This document shows positions 1-10,400 of a stretch of 64,000 nt of DNA, one piece after another (within the stretch, counting starts at the first letter, position 1; each line of letters starts with the position of its first letter). Under the pieces are notes generated by a model that saw only the letters and a list, made by a program, of their open reading frames with translations, did not search any database and was not told the origin of the DNA. The translations under genes were made by a program, and so were the position numbers. Source of the stretch: DASPKM01 sp035628135 (GTDB lineage Bacteria > Bacteroidota > Bacteroidia > Chitinophagales > Chitinophagaceae); assembly GCA_035628135.1 (NCBI GenBank), contig DASPKM010000001.1:62001-126000 (forward strand), read 5' to 3'.

Positions 1-2
1 AG

Positions 3-197
3 AGCGAAGTATTGGAAAATGCCATTCAAACCAACTGCATCGACTGCCATATGCCCTTAAAAGCATCCAGTGCCATTACGATGCTGACGAACCAGCAAAC
101 GAGTGCAATACCGGATTACATCAGGACACACCTGATCGCTACGTACGAGCGTGAATCAAAACAATTTTTAGACTCTCTACTGAAACGCAGGCAATAA
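3..197 (+). CDS. C-terminal end of a c-type cytochrome (5' end outside window)
   Basis: The frame is open from the first base, so only the last 64 residues are present. They contain one CxxCH haem-attachment motif (Cys-Ile-Asp-Cys-His, followed by Met-Pro), the form usual in periplasmic multihaem cytochromes. A charged helical tail ends in Lys-Arg-Arg-Gln and a stop. A TTG inside the motif region could be mistaken for a start, but the frame continues upstream of it, so I treat this as a truncated gene. Which cytochrome family it belongs to cannot be told from the tail. It converges with the GH5 gene of the glucan locus and is probably unrelated to it. Confidence 0.7.
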   Translation, partial: SEVLENAIQTNCIDCHMPLKASSAITMLTNQQTSAIPDYIRTHLIATYERESKQFLDSLLKRRQ

Positions 198-300
198 ATA
201 TTTTCCATGTAAGATCGATTTCAGATCGTATATCCACCATGCCGGCCCTAGCTGCGGGCACCGCGGTTTTGCCGGGAAGCATGGGATTTGCTCATATCCG

Positions 301-2052
301 TCAGGATTTCGTCAACAACAATTGTTTCAGGTTGAACCCGCCTTTGCTGGCGCGAAGCCTGATCGCGCGTGGCCCTTTGCCGAGGTCGATCTTACCGAGA
401 GGCTGGGTCTGCCAGTCGGTAGCCTTGCCGGTAGGTTTAACTGGTATGTTCTGGTACAGCAATTTGCCATCGACATATACGTCTACGCTGCTGGTATCGC
501 CTGCCGCGGCGCCTACCAGGTTAAGATTATAAGAAGCTTTTTCCTGAAGGTTGATGGTATACTGCAACCATTCGCCGTCTTCGATGTGCCCGACATAAAA
601 GGCATTTGCATCCGATGAATCGCGGTAAATGTCCACGCCATCGTTACGGTACACGCGCCCGCGGTTGCCGGCGCTGTTCCGGCCCGTAGATACGCGATAG
701 TTGCCGGTGTCTTTGTCGTAATAAGCTATTCCATTCCGTCCCAGGTCGTAGTCGACAGCATTGATGGCCCATTGGCCGGTAGTTGCTTCTGGCTTTACGA
801 AGGGAACTGTATTTGCATTGAAAGGTTGCCGCATCAATGCATCGATCACATCCCTGCAAACAGCATTGTACCGGTTATGTGTATGCGCAGCTAGCTGCAT
901 TAAACCTTCCTTTGCTTCGGCCTCGCCCGGCGCGGTCTTGGACCGGCCGTTCCAGTAGTCCACCAGCCGGTTATAGTTCGGGTTCGATCTTATTTCGAGG
1001 GGATTGTTATTGCCTAGTTTCTTCAATGGCCACCAGCACCAGCCGATATTGTTCGATTCCAGCAATTGCACTGCGTCTGCAAACCAGGTGTTGGAATTTT
1101 CACCGGTTTCTCCAACCCATACCGGCGCATTGTTTTGCTTGCGCGCATCCAGCATGTGCTGTATGGACTTTGCGTCGTTGTGGTTCCAGTATTTATGAAA
1201 GCTGATGACGGTGTTATCGTCCCAGAGCGGAAATATTCCTTTGTAATTATTACCCCAGCCATTTCCTTCGATGATGATGATGTGTTTTTTATCCACCGCT
1301 CGAATGGCCTCGGTGATCTTCACCATCAGCTCGCGCAGTGGTTTATTGCCTGACTCTTTCAGTCCGTTTCTGTCTGCAGGATCTTCAAAGCCCCAGTTCG
1401 GTTCGTTGATGATATCGTAAGCCCCCAGCCACGGTTCATTTTTATACCGCTCGGCAAGTTTTTTCCACAGTGCGATGGTCTTTGCCTGGTTCGCCGGGCT
1501 TTGCCAGAGCGAAGGTTTGGTGGAATCGCGGTCCGATATGTTCAGATCATTTCCTTGCCCGCCGGGCGCCGCGTGCAGGTCCAGTATCAGGTACATGTCG
1601 TTGGCCTTGCACCAACTCAGCAGGCTGTCTGTAAGCTGGAATCCTTTTTCAAGCCAGGTTTGTTTGGTGGAATCGGGTTCCTGCTCAACCGGCAGCGTGT
1701 ATAAATTATAGTGCATCGGCAAGCGCACTGAGTTGAATCCCCAACTGCGCATGGAATCGATGTCAGCCCTGGTAGTGAAGTTTTTCAGCCAGGCATCATA
1801 AAATTGCTGGGTTTGTTCGGGGCCAATGAGTTTTTCTATTCTATTGCGGATAGCATATTGGGGATTGGTCCCCTGCAGCCTTAGCATGTATCCCTCCTGC
1901 AGCATCCACCCCCCGAGTCCCATTCCACGCAGGATGACGTTCTCTCCTTTTTCATTCACGATGTTGGTACCGGACACTTTTAAAAAGCCCTGCCCTTTTA
2001 CAAAGGTGGCGAGGCAGGCGAGTACGATGCACGAAACAACTAACTTCTTCAT
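301..2052 (-). CDS. Glycoside hydrolase family 5 enzyme with C-terminal CBM6-like domain
   Basis: Secreted endo- or exo-beta-glucanase of 583 residues. Signal peptide 1-20, GH5 (beta/alpha)8 barrel about 25-370, and a CBM6/35-like beta-sandwich about 430-583. The acid/base is probably Glu217 (in DIINEP) and the nucleophile Glu315 (in WVGETGEN). An early Gly-Leu-Gly-Gly-Trp segment resembles fungal exo-1,3-glucanase-type GH5 proteins. Last gene of the glucan locus, 7 bases after the GH30 gene before it. Substrate is inferred from context: beta-1,3- or beta-1,6-linked glucan is more likely than cellulose given the two GH30 partners. GH5 is a broad family, so activity on another beta-glucan is possible. 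Confidence 0.88.
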   Translation of the reverse strand: MKKLVVSCIVLACLATFVKGQGFLKVSGTNIVNEKGENVILRGMGLGGWMLQEGYMLRLQGTNPQYAIRNRIEKLIGPEQTQQFYDAWLKNFTTRADIDSMRSWGFNSVRLPMHYNLYTLPVEQEPDSTKQTWLEKGFQLTDSLLSWCKANDMYLILDLHAAPGGQGNDLNISDRDSTKPSLWQSPANQAKTIALWKKLAERYKNEPWLGAYDIINEPNWGFEDPADRNGLKESGNKPLRELMVKITEAIRAVDKKHIIIIEGNGWGNNYKGIFPLWDDNTVISFHKYWNHNDAKSIQHMLDARKQNNAPVWVGETGENSNTWFADAVQLLESNNIGWCWWPLKKLGNNNPLEIRSNPNYNRLVDYWNGRSKTAPGEAEAKEGLMQLAAHTHNRYNAVCRDVIDALMRQPFNANTVPFVKPEATTGQWAINAVDYDLGRNGIAYYDKDTGNYRVSTGRNSAGNRGRVYRNDGVDIYRDSSDANAFYVGHIEDGEWLQYTINLQEKASYNLNLVGAAAGDTSSVDVYVDGKLLYQNIPVKPTGKATDWQTQPLGKIDLGKGPRAIRLRASKGGFNLKQLLLTKS

Positions 2053-2059
2053 GTAAAAA

Positions 2060-3481
2060 TTATTCTATGATGATGGTGTTGATAGAGCGGGGGAGCACGG
2101 TAGTTGGCGCCGCTTGTCCCTTCATCCAAACCTTGAACGCAATTTTTTCATCGGTGGCATTCATCACGATCAACGCGATGGAGCCATCGGTGTTCCGGAA
2201 TGCCGTGGTTTGCAATTTATCACGGTTCGAGGAGCTGATGATGCGTTTTGCGCCCGGCTTAATGAACCGCGAAAAATGACCGATATAATAATAAGCGTTC
2301 GTATACACCAGCTTTCCGGTGCGCGTGTCGGCATGCACCGGCGCAAAGCAGAAATTGTTGGCGTGATTCGGTCCGCCTTTTTCATCGAGCAAAATGTTCC
2401 AGTCTGTCCAGCCCACCGTGCCGTTATTGAAATCGTTGATGATCGAGTGGCCGTATTTTTCTCCAAGGGCCCAATCGTTCAACCGGTTCCAGTCGAATTT
2501 TTCCTGGCAACCTTCGGTAAATATCAAATTTTTATCAGGGAAGGATTCAGCGACTTTTTTAAGATTATCGAACTGCATCTTGCTGCCTGTCCAGGTTTCG
2601 TACCAGTGAAATCCAAGTCCCCAGATGTAGCGGGCCGCATCTGCATCGTTCAACACCACGCTGGCGCGCTGGAAGATCAGGTCGCGGTTATGGTCCCATG
2701 CAATGAGCTTTTTATTTGCGAGGCCATTGTTTGCCAGGGCGGGACCAAGATATTGCTTGATGAAATCTCTTTCTTCTTCGGCGGTAAAAATGCAGGATTC
2801 CCAGCGCTGCTTAGCCATCGGCTCGTTTTGAACCGTAAGGCCCCAGACAGGAATGCCATTTCCCTCCAGTCCCTTGATGAACTTGACGTAATAATTCGCC
2901 CATGATTGCTTGTACTCGTCTTTAAGCTTACCGCCCTGCAACATACTGTTGTTATCCTTCATCCAGGCGGGCGGCGACCAGGGACTGATGTACAGCGATA
3001 GCTTGCCATTGGCCGCGGCAAAGGCTTTTTTGATCATAGGGATCTTGTAGCGTTCATCAGGGGCCAGGCTAAAGGTCTTCAACTCTTTGTCATTATCGGC
3101 CACATAGGTGTAACTGCCACTGGAAAAATCACAGCTGTTCATGTTGGTCCTCAACAGCGTATATCCTATGCCGTTGCTTGCATCATAATAAGCCCTTAGC
3201 AGTTCCTCCTGCGATTCGGAAGGCAGTTTTGCAAAGGTTTCGGCAGAAGCATCGGTAATAGCGCCGCCGAAGCCGAGCATGGTTTGAAAGGTTTTGGACG
3301 CGTCTACAAAAACGCAGGGTTCGGATTCCAGCGGTTGCTTCCATTCTTTGAAGGCCAGCTCGCCAGACTTAGTAATGCGCAGATCGGTTTGTTGCGCGGT
3401 AGTAAACACCGTTGCCTTCTGCTGCGCATTTGCAACCGACAGGGCAATGATGAAGGATAGCGGGAAAAATATTCTTTTCAT
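2060..3481 (-). CDS. Glycoside hydrolase family 30 (glucosylceramidase/beta-glucanase-like)
   Basis: Secreted GH30 enzyme of 473 residues with a signal peptide ending near Ala-Asn-Ala-Gln20. A GH30 catalytic barrel is followed by the side beta-sandwich that ends the family. Acid/base Glu220 (TVQNEP) and nucleophile Glu323 (FTEGCQE) are both present. The segment YISPWSPPAWMK is typical of the glucosylceramidase branch (GH30_1), which also contains bacterial beta-glucosidases. It lies 12 bases after the other GH30 gene and 7 before the GH5 gene, so the three hydrolases are probably co-transcribed. A plausible role is release of glucose or short oligosaccharides from beta-1,6-glucan in the periplasm. 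The subfamily assignment is by eye. Confidence 0.9.
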   Translation of the reverse strand: MKRIFFPLSFIIALSVANAQQKATVFTTAQQTDLRITKSGELAFKEWKQPLESEPCVFVDASKTFQTMLGFGGAITDASAETFAKLPSESQEELLRAYYDASNGIGYTLLRTNMNSCDFSSGSYTYVADNDKELKTFSLAPDERYKIPMIKKAFAAANGKLSLYISPWSPPAWMKDNNSMLQGGKLKDEYKQSWANYYVKFIKGLEGNGIPVWGLTVQNEPMAKQRWESCIFTAEEERDFIKQYLGPALANNGLANKKLIAWDHNRDLIFQRASVVLNDADAARYIWGLGFHWYETWTGSKMQFDNLKKVAESFPDKNLIFTEGCQEKFDWNRLNDWALGEKYGHSIINDFNNGTVGWTDWNILLDEKGGPNHANNFCFAPVHADTRTGKLVYTNAYYYIGHFSRFIKPGAKRIISSSNRDKLQTTAFRNTDGSIALIVMNATDEKIAFKVWMKGQAAPTTVLPRSINTIIIE

Positions 3482-3493
3482 GTGTATGCTGTA

Positions 3494-4930
3494 TTACCAA
3501 ACAAATGTTCCTACGGATCCGTTGTTCAGGCTGGTGGTGACTGTTTTACCATGGAATTTGATGCTGAATACTTCCGCATTCGGCCCGGTGTTCAGCACGA
3601 TCAGTACTTTTTTTCCTTCGGGATTTTTGAATGCTACCGTTTGCAGGGTGGCGGTTTGCGTAGATGCAATGCGCACTGAGCCAGGCCTGACAAATTTGGC
3701 CGCATGCGCGATGATGTAGTACGATACATTGCGGGAGACCGTGTTGCCAATGGTGAGCGCGCCCATGCAGTTCGAGCAACCGCCGGGCGTGTGCGGCTGG
3801 TAGTTAGGGTCGGAGGCCAGGTTCCATTCCAGCACGTTCCTGCTCCAGTTGCGCGTAGCGCCGATGATGAGATTTTCGATATGCCATCTCAGGTCGCCGG
3901 CAAAATTGCCGGGGCCGCCCGTCCATTGTTCCGTGAAATAGATATTCTTATCGGGATGCGCATTGTGCACCTGTGTTAGAGCGCTGATAGGGCCGCCGTA
4001 CAAATGGAATGCAGATCCATAGACGTATTGCTTTGCGCCGGCATCGTTTAAAATGGCGATGGGATAATCGGGGCGGTCGGCATTGTGATCGTACACAATG
4101 ATTTTGGTATTGATAGCGGCCGCCTGGAACGCGGGCCCCAAATGATTTTTGATGAAGTCGGCTTGTTCCGCGGCCTGCATTACCATGCTGGGATTGTTGC
4201 CACCGTGCAGCGGCTCATTTTGCGGGGTGATGGCATCGATGGTGATGCCCTCGGCCTTCATGGCCTGGATGTATTTGACAAAATATTGGGCGTACACCGG
4301 GTAGTACTGGGTCTTGAGGCTGCCGCCCACAAAGCTGTTATTGGTCTTCATCCATACGGGTGCTGACCAGGGCGAGCCCAATATCTTAATCGATGGATTG
4401 ATGGCCAGTATTTTTTTCAGCACGGGAATGAGGTCTTGTTTTTCTTTATCGATGCTGAACTGTTGCAGGTTTACGTCGGTTTGGCCAGCCGGCACGTCAT
4501 CATAGGTAAAGGTAGTGGCGCTGAGGTCGGATGCGCCAATGCTTATGCGCAGGTAGCTGACGCCAATGAAGGTACTGTCGTGGCGGAACAGCTCATTCAA
4601 TACTTCGTCTTTTTGTGCCGCGGGCAATGCGTTGATGAGACTTGCGCTTCCTCCCGTTAAGGTATAACCGAAGCCATCGATGGTTTGATATGTTTGCGTG
4701 GTGTCGACCTCTACGCTATTGGTAGTTCCACCAGCGGACCATGCCAGGTTAGTTCCCTGTTTTTTAAACAGCACGGTTTGGTCGGCCTGGGTGAGCCAGA
4801 AGTCTACATCTGATTTAACGGCAGGGCCGGGAGGTGGTGGGGGCGGATTACCGCCACCGCCGTCTCCTTTTTTGCCGCAATTGAATGACAAAAGGGTGAG
4901 GCAAACAATACATGGTAGCAACATTCTCAT
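3494..4930 (-). CDS. Surface lipoprotein GH30, probable endo-beta-1,6-glucanase (GH30_3-like)
   Basis: GH30 lipoprotein of 478 residues from the ATG at 4930. The frame is open to 5032, but the signal peptide and lipobox (LSFN-Cys18) fit only starts at 4930 or 4957, and the longer form would run into the upstream gene. After Cys18 come a glycine-rich stretch and six prolines, a flexible tether. Catalytic Glu239 (TPQNEP) and Glu334 (FTEQWTG) are present. The FTEQ form is like GH30_3 beta-1,6-glucanases. With a lipid anchor and tether it is the best candidate for the surface endo-enzyme that cuts polymer before SusC import. Specificity is inferred. Confidence 0.88.
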   Translation of the reverse strand: MRMLLPCIVCLTLLSFNCGKKGDGGGGNPPPPPPGPAVKSDVDFWLTQADQTVLFKKQGTNLAWSAGGTTNSVEVDTTQTYQTIDGFGYTLTGGSASLINALPAAQKDEVLNELFRHDSTFIGVSYLRISIGASDLSATTFTYDDVPAGQTDVNLQQFSIDKEKQDLIPVLKKILAINPSIKILGSPWSAPVWMKTNNSFVGGSLKTQYYPVYAQYFVKYIQAMKAEGITIDAITPQNEPLHGGNNPSMVMQAAEQADFIKNHLGPAFQAAAINTKIIVYDHNADRPDYPIAILNDAGAKQYVYGSAFHLYGGPISALTQVHNAHPDKNIYFTEQWTGGPGNFAGDLRWHIENLIIGATRNWSRNVLEWNLASDPNYQPHTPGGCSNCMGALTIGNTVSRNVSYYIIAHAAKFVRPGSVRIASTQTATLQTVAFKNPEGKKVLIVLNTGPNAEVFSIKFHGKTVTTSLNNGSVGTFVW

Positions 4931-5031
4931 ACACGAAAATTTACCGAATAAATACATTTTTAATGAACAAATGGAAAACCTGCCGTGTAGAAACACGGCG
5001 AGGTTAGTTCTGCTATTAGGAGAAAGAAACA

Positions 5032-5904
5032 CTAAATGCCTCTCAACTCTACATTATCGATGGAAATACCACTGGTGCCGAGGTTCGCGCCACCTGTCTT
5101 GATCAGCAGGTAAACGGTACCTGACTGTGTAAAGCGGATCTTTCCATTTTGCCCTACTAACGCCCCCGCACAACCGATAGTGGCGATATTTCCATTGAAG
5201 GTGGTATTGCCGCAACCTGCCCAGGTATTGAGGGCAATGGCGATGCCACCGGATGAATAATCTGAGTTTTGTACCGGCGCCGCGGTGCCGAAGTAAACTT
5301 CGAACCAGGTATCGGTGGCGCCGCTGCCAGACACCTGCATCGCGAAGCGGTAATCCTTGTTGGCTTCTACGGTAATTGCCTGGTAAATGGCGCTGTGGCC
5401 CCAGTTGCCACCGCTTGCTACCATTTTGCCATTCGATCTCGTCCAGGTAACGGCGGGAGCGCTGATGGTAAGCCTGGTCCATTTGGCCTCGTCATCGGCA
5501 GTTTCGAACTTACCACCCTTTACCAAATTACCCCTTGCAGGATCGGAAGTGGCGATGGTTACATTTTGACTGGAGCTGAACGTGGCGCCGCCCCTGCCCA
5601 CCGCATAGTGCGTAATGGTATACACACCGGCATCGGGAAGAAAAACTTCCTGCGAAGATTTACCCACCACTACGCTCCCGTTGCCAAAATCCCATTTGGA
5701 AAGAATGTAGCTGCTGTCTTTTACCTGTGCAAAGAAAGTATTTACTTTTCCCGCAACAGGCGTGAGGGTGAAGCTGGCGTCGAGATTGCTTTCTGTCAAT
5801 CCCCTGTCTTCCACCGCTTCCTTCTTACACGAAGCGACAATGCAAAGCATTGCTAGGCACATTGGGAAGTGAAACAATTTTTTTGAAATATTTTTCATCA
5901 TCAA
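5032..5904 (-). CDS. PKD-domain surface glycan-binding lipoprotein (SusE/SusF position)
   Basis: Lipoprotein of 290 residues with lipobox IVAS-Cys26. A PKD domain (about 43-118, core Trp-Asp-Phe-Gly-Asn-Gly) is followed by a carbohydrate-binding-like beta-sandwich (about 125-290) rich in aromatic residues and ending in Ile-Ser-Ile-Asp-Asn-Val-Glu-Leu. It sits directly after susD, the usual place for the surface glycan-binding protein of a polysaccharide-utilisation locus, and has no catalytic signature. Probable role: holding the polymer at the cell surface for the lipoprotein GH30 and the SusCD complex. Three ATG codons in a row occur at the start; the first is used here. Function rests on domain type and position. 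Confidence 0.85.
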   Translation of the reverse strand: MMMKNISKKLFHFPMCLAMLCIVASCKKEAVEDRGLTESNLDASFTLTPVAGKVNTFFAQVKDSSYILSKWDFGNGSVVVGKSSQEVFLPDAGVYTITHYAVGRGGATFSSSQNVTIATSDPARGNLVKGGKFETADDEAKWTRLTISAPAVTWTRSNGKMVASGGNWGHSAIYQAITVEANKDYRFAMQVSGSGATDTWFEVYFGTAAPVQNSDYSSGGIAIALNTWAGCGNTTFNGNIATIGCAGALVGQNGKIRFTQSGTVYLLIKTGGANLGTSGISIDNVELRGI

Positions 5905-5927
5905 ATTTTTTAAGCGTTAAGTTTCTG

Positions 5928-7442
5928 TTAGTTATAACCGGGGTTTTGAACCAGTTTGGTGCCCTGCAATTCCCTGGAAGGAATAGGGAAGATCTCGTTC
6001 TTGCCGGGTACGAATCCGCGGCTCGACAGCACAGTGGCCGCATCGCCCCATCTTACCAGGTCGAACCAACGGTGACCCTCACCTGCTAATTCAGCCCTGC
6101 GCTCATTCTTGATTGTCTGCATCGAAACGGGAACGGAAGGCAGGCCAACCCTTGCCCTTACCGCGTCCAGCAATGCCTGTGCTCTTGCGCCTGTTCCACC
6201 CAGTGCTTCTGCTTCCATCAGGTAGGTATCTGCCAGCCTGATGATGTATGTATCGTGCACAAAGTTCAATTCTGTATTACCGCCGAGCGTGGTGATGTCC
6301 GATGCGCGGGGAATGAATTTTCTAAGGAAATATCCGGTGTTCTGGTATCCCGGTGTGTAGTCGATGTCGCCGGAAGCTTTCAACGCAGCAGCATCAAGCA
6401 CCGTTGCATTGAAGCGCGGATCGTTCTTAAGAAAATCGTACAGGCTTTGCGTAATTACGCTGAAGCTCCAGCCCGCGGGATAGATGTCCGGAGCGTTGGC
6501 TGTTTTTTTCTGGTAGCTTCTGGGGCCTACCATTTGCACGAAAGTATTTCCTTCGTCGGAGCTGCTGCCCCAGTTGCCCCAGGTAGAGCGCCCGAGATTG
6601 GTATGTGTTTCCTCCAGTATGGATTCAGTATTGAACTTATTGCTGGCGATCCATAGGTCGGCAAAGTTGCTCACCAGTTTGTATCCATAGGTGCTGGTGC
6701 CGCCGGGTGTTCCATTGATCTCCGCAAACTGTGCGGCAGCCTCGGTATTCTTCTTCTGATATAAATACACTTTGCCAAGCAGTGCTTTGGCTGCGCCTTT
6801 TGTAAAGCGGCCCAGCTCCGCGGGTGGAAGCGTGATTGGAAGAACGGCAGCGGCCTCGTTCAGGTCCTTTTCAATCTGCGCATATACCTCTTCGGGTTTT
6901 GCCTGTGTAACTTCGTAAATATTAGTGGCAGTGAGCGGTTCTAGCAACAATGGAATGTTCCTGAACATTCTCACGAGGTTGAAGTAATAATATGCGCGCA
7001 GCGCTTTTCCTTCCGCGGCAAACCTTGTTTTTGAAGCATCGTCCATGGGCACGCCCGGTAGTTTAGACAACAGCACGTTTGCCCTGAATATGCCCTGGTA
7101 GTGATCGTTCCAATAGCTGCCTGCCATGGAGTTGGGAGTAAGCGTGTAATTGGAAAACACCTGCAATTGATTACCGTCGGTAGGACCGCCGCCGCCTGCA
7201 AAGTGGTCGTCGGAGCCGGCATTCATCAGCGCCAGCATGTTCTCGAAGCCGCCGGAGTTCTTACGCATTACATCGTACGTGGCCACCAATGCGGCAAATG
7301 CCTGGTCTTTATCAGCATAATAGTTGGCAGAAAGGAATTGTCCTTTCGGCTCTATATCAACAAAGCTTTTCTTACAGGAGAAAAAAGCAATTATCATTGC
7401 CGTGATAGCGATGCAATAAGCTTTTGTCATTTTCATGATCAT
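5928..7442 (-). CDS. susD: SusD/RagB-family nutrient-binding outer-membrane lipoprotein
   Basis: SusD-like protein of 504 residues with lipobox FFS-Cys23. It has the N-terminal SusD domain with TPR-like helices (Lys-Ala-Leu-Arg-Ala-Tyr-Tyr-Tyr-Phe) and the usual C-terminal RagB/SusD block (RRAELAGEGHRWFDLVRWG). It acts as the lid of the SusC pore, capturing oligosaccharides outside the outer membrane. It follows susC by 14 bases, as in nearly all such loci. The family is certain; the ligand is not readable from sequence and is inferred from the GH30 and GH5 enzymes downstream. ATG codons at 7442, 7436 and 7430 are all possible starts. Confidence 0.96.
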   Translation of the reverse strand: MIMKMTKAYCIAITAMIIAFFSCKKSFVDIEPKGQFLSANYYADKDQAFAALVATYDVMRKNSGGFENMLALMNAGSDDHFAGGGGPTDGNQLQVFSNYTLTPNSMAGSYWNDHYQGIFRANVLLSKLPGVPMDDASKTRFAAEGKALRAYYYFNLVRMFRNIPLLLEPLTATNIYEVTQAKPEEVYAQIEKDLNEAAAVLPITLPPAELGRFTKGAAKALLGKVYLYQKKNTEAAAQFAEINGTPGGTSTYGYKLVSNFADLWIASNKFNTESILEETHTNLGRSTWGNWGSSSDEGNTFVQMVGPRSYQKKTANAPDIYPAGWSFSVITQSLYDFLKNDPRFNATVLDAAALKASGDIDYTPGYQNTGYFLRKFIPRASDITTLGGNTELNFVHDTYIIRLADTYLMEAEALGGTGARAQALLDAVRARVGLPSVPVSMQTIKNERRAELAGEGHRWFDLVRWGDAATVLSSRGFVPGKNEIFPIPSRELQGTKLVQNPGYN

Positions 7443-7456
7443 TTATTTAGAAGTAA

Positions 7457-10400
7457 CTAAAATTGTAATTGTATGCCACCGAGGATGGAGCGGGCTTGCG
7501 GATATACGCCGCGGTCAACGCCCAGCACCATGCCGCCGATCTCAGGATCATAACCTGTATAACCGGTGAGGGTAAGCAGGTTCTCGGCTGTTACATATAT
7601 TCTTAAGCGGCTTGCCCTGATCTTATTTGCCAGCCTGCCGGGCAAGGTGTATCCCAACTGCATCAACTTGATCCTTGTATAATCGCCTTTTTCCAAATAG
7701 TAATCAGACATCCTGCTGTAATTACCATTGGGATCCGCCGCGGTCAGGCGCGGATTTTCGTTGGTGGTGCCATCGCCCGTCCAACGGCCTAATATGCGGG
7801 TTTGGAAATTGGCATTGCCGATGTCGAGCCTGCGCAGGCCCTGGAAGATCTTGCTGCCTGCGGTGCCTTGCAGGAAAACACTCATATCAAAACCTTTATA
7901 CGATACCCCCAGCGTGAGGCCGAAAGTGTATTTCGGGAAACTGCTGCCGAGGAAGGTCTTGTCGAGGTTATCGTTGGTAATTCTTCCATCGCCGTTGAGG
8001 TCGAGCCAGCGGAAATCGCCGGGCCTTGCATTGGGTTGGATGAGATTTCCATCTTTATTCCTGTGAGCATCAATTTCCGCCCAGTTCTGGAATACACCGT
8101 CTGATTTATAACCGAAAAAGGCATTGTAAGCTTGTCCCACCTGGGTACGGGTGATGGCGCCCATGGTTTGAAATCCTGCATCGCCTGCTATGAAGTTGGT
8201 ATCGGCCGCTACATATGTAACCTTGTTCTTCAGGTATGAAACGTTACCGCTGGCCAAAAAGTTAACCTGTCCGAAAGTTTTCTGGTAGCTCAGCTCCAGT
8301 TCTACACCGGTGTTTTGCATGGTAGCTACGTTGCCTACAGGCAGGTCAGACACGCCCACATAACCCGGGATGATAATGGGACGGAGGATGCCCGTGGTTT
8401 TTTTCTTGTACACATCGAAGTTTACCGTGAGTGTGTTCAATAACAATGCTTCGAAACCGATATCGGCCTGCGAGGTTTCCTCCCAGTGCAGGTCGGGGTT
8501 ATCGAGCGACAACGGCGCATAACCAGTGATGATAGTTTGTGTTGGGAAGCCAATGGTGTAGTTGTACCCACCTGCAATGATGGACGCATAACCGAACTCG
8601 CGGATGGCATCGTTACCAACTACTCCGTAATTACCTCTCAGCTTCAGCCTGCTGATGATGTTGTTTGATTTCCAGAAATTTTCGTTGGACACATTCCAGC
8701 CGACCGATACGCCGGGGAAGGTGCCGTATTTTTTGTTCAGGCCAAACCTGCTCGATCCATCGCGGCGGATGATACCGGTGAACAGGTATTTGTTTGCGTA
8801 GTTGTAATTAACGCGGGCGAACAGCGAGGACAATTTATGCTCGATGAAATCATTCGTGCCAGATTCCCTGTCAGACTGCGGGATGTTGAACCTGAACGAT
8901 GCATCCCTGTAATGGTTGATGGGAAGATTATAAATGGTATTGGAAGAAGAGCCGCCGATGTTTTCTACATAGGCGCCTTGTCCAAGCAGCACGGTAAAGT
9001 CGTGGTCGCCGGTAGCCTTGCTATAAGTTATGGTGTTCTCAACATTCCAGTTAAGGCTGTTGTTGTTTGTTTTGTTATAGCTGTTGCGAACGATGTTGTT
9101 TTGCGTGGGGCTTAGATAGAAGATAGGAGTGAATCCTTGTCCGCCCCAGTAGGCAAGCTTACCGCCTACTGAAGACCTGATCCTGAAATTGCCAATGTTA
9201 CCTCCTGGTATGGCGGCTTCGAGGTAGGCATTTCCAACAAAATCGTCGGACCATCCGTACGCGCCCAGCCTTGTTTGAATATAGGCGAGGGGATTGGTCA
9301 TTTCCTGCCCTACTCTTGTGGAGATCGCATAAGGGTTACCGTTTGCATCGCGAACGATGCCCCTGTTGAGGTACAGTCCTGAATTGGCTATTGCGGGATC
9401 GGTTATTACCAGCGGCGTAATGGGATCGAGGTTGATGGCTGAGCTTAGCGGCCCGCCGAATTCGCTGTTGGTATTGCCAATGCCCACGCTTTTCTGGCGT
9501 GAATAACCAATGGCCTCGCCGAAGGTGAATATTTTGGAGATCTTATGCGTAGAATTTAAACGCAGGTTTTTCCTGGTATAGTTGGAAATTTCAGTGGCCA
9601 CTATACCTTCCTGGTCCTGGATGCCCGCCGAAAAATAGAAGGTTGACCTGTCATTCCCTCCGCTCAGGCTTATTTCATGCGAGTAGCGCTTGGCGCTATT
9701 ATTAAATATAGCATCCTGCCAATCGGTGCCCTTTCCAAATGAAGCGGGATCGGCAAAAACGAGGTTGCCTCCGTCGTTCGCGGCCCTTTCGTTCATTACT
9801 GCGGCATATTGGCTGGCGTTGAGCAGGTCCAGTTTCCTTGCGGGGGAAGACACCCCGTAAAACCCGTTATAAGAAACGGTGAACTTGCCCGCCTTGCCCT
9901 TTTTAGTGGTAACCAGTATTACCCCGGTAGCGGCGCGGGTGCCATAAATGGCGGCCGAGGCTGCGTCTTTCAATACCTCGATTGATTCAATATCACTTTG
10001 ATTCAGGTAACCGATGCCTCCCTGGTCAACCACCACTCCGTCAACTACCCATAGCGGGTTGTTGCCTCCATCGCCGAAGGTGGTAAGTCCTCTTATGCGG
10101 ATGGTGGAAGGTGAGCCCGGTTGTCCGCTGTTTTGGGCGATGGTTACACCCGACACGCGGCCCTGGAGTGCCTGTTCGATGCGGTTGCTCGGGACATTTT
10201 CAAGGTCCCGTGCCTTGATGCTGGAGATGGCGCCTGTTACCACGCTTCTTTTTTGGGTGCCATAGCCCACCACCACTACTTCGTTCATGGAGTTGGGCAG
10301 TGGTTCCAATTCGATATTGATAGTGGTGGCAGAAGGCGATACGGTAACTTCTTGCGTGGTCATGCCCACAAAGGACACGGTGAGCACGGCGCCAGCCTGG

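Noticed and set aside
2114..2905. 263-residue frame on the plus strand inside the GH30 gene
   Set aside because: It lies wholly opposite a GH30 gene with all catalytic residues and has no domain or signal of its own.
4698..5102. 134-residue plus-strand frame over the GH30/PKD gene junction
   Set aside because: It is the complement of the proline-rich lipoprotein start and shows only low-complexity repeats.
5269..5856. 195-residue plus-strand frame opposite the PKD lipoprotein gene
   Set aside because: The opposite strand codes for a PKD lipoprotein with a lipobox; this frame has no recognisable feature.
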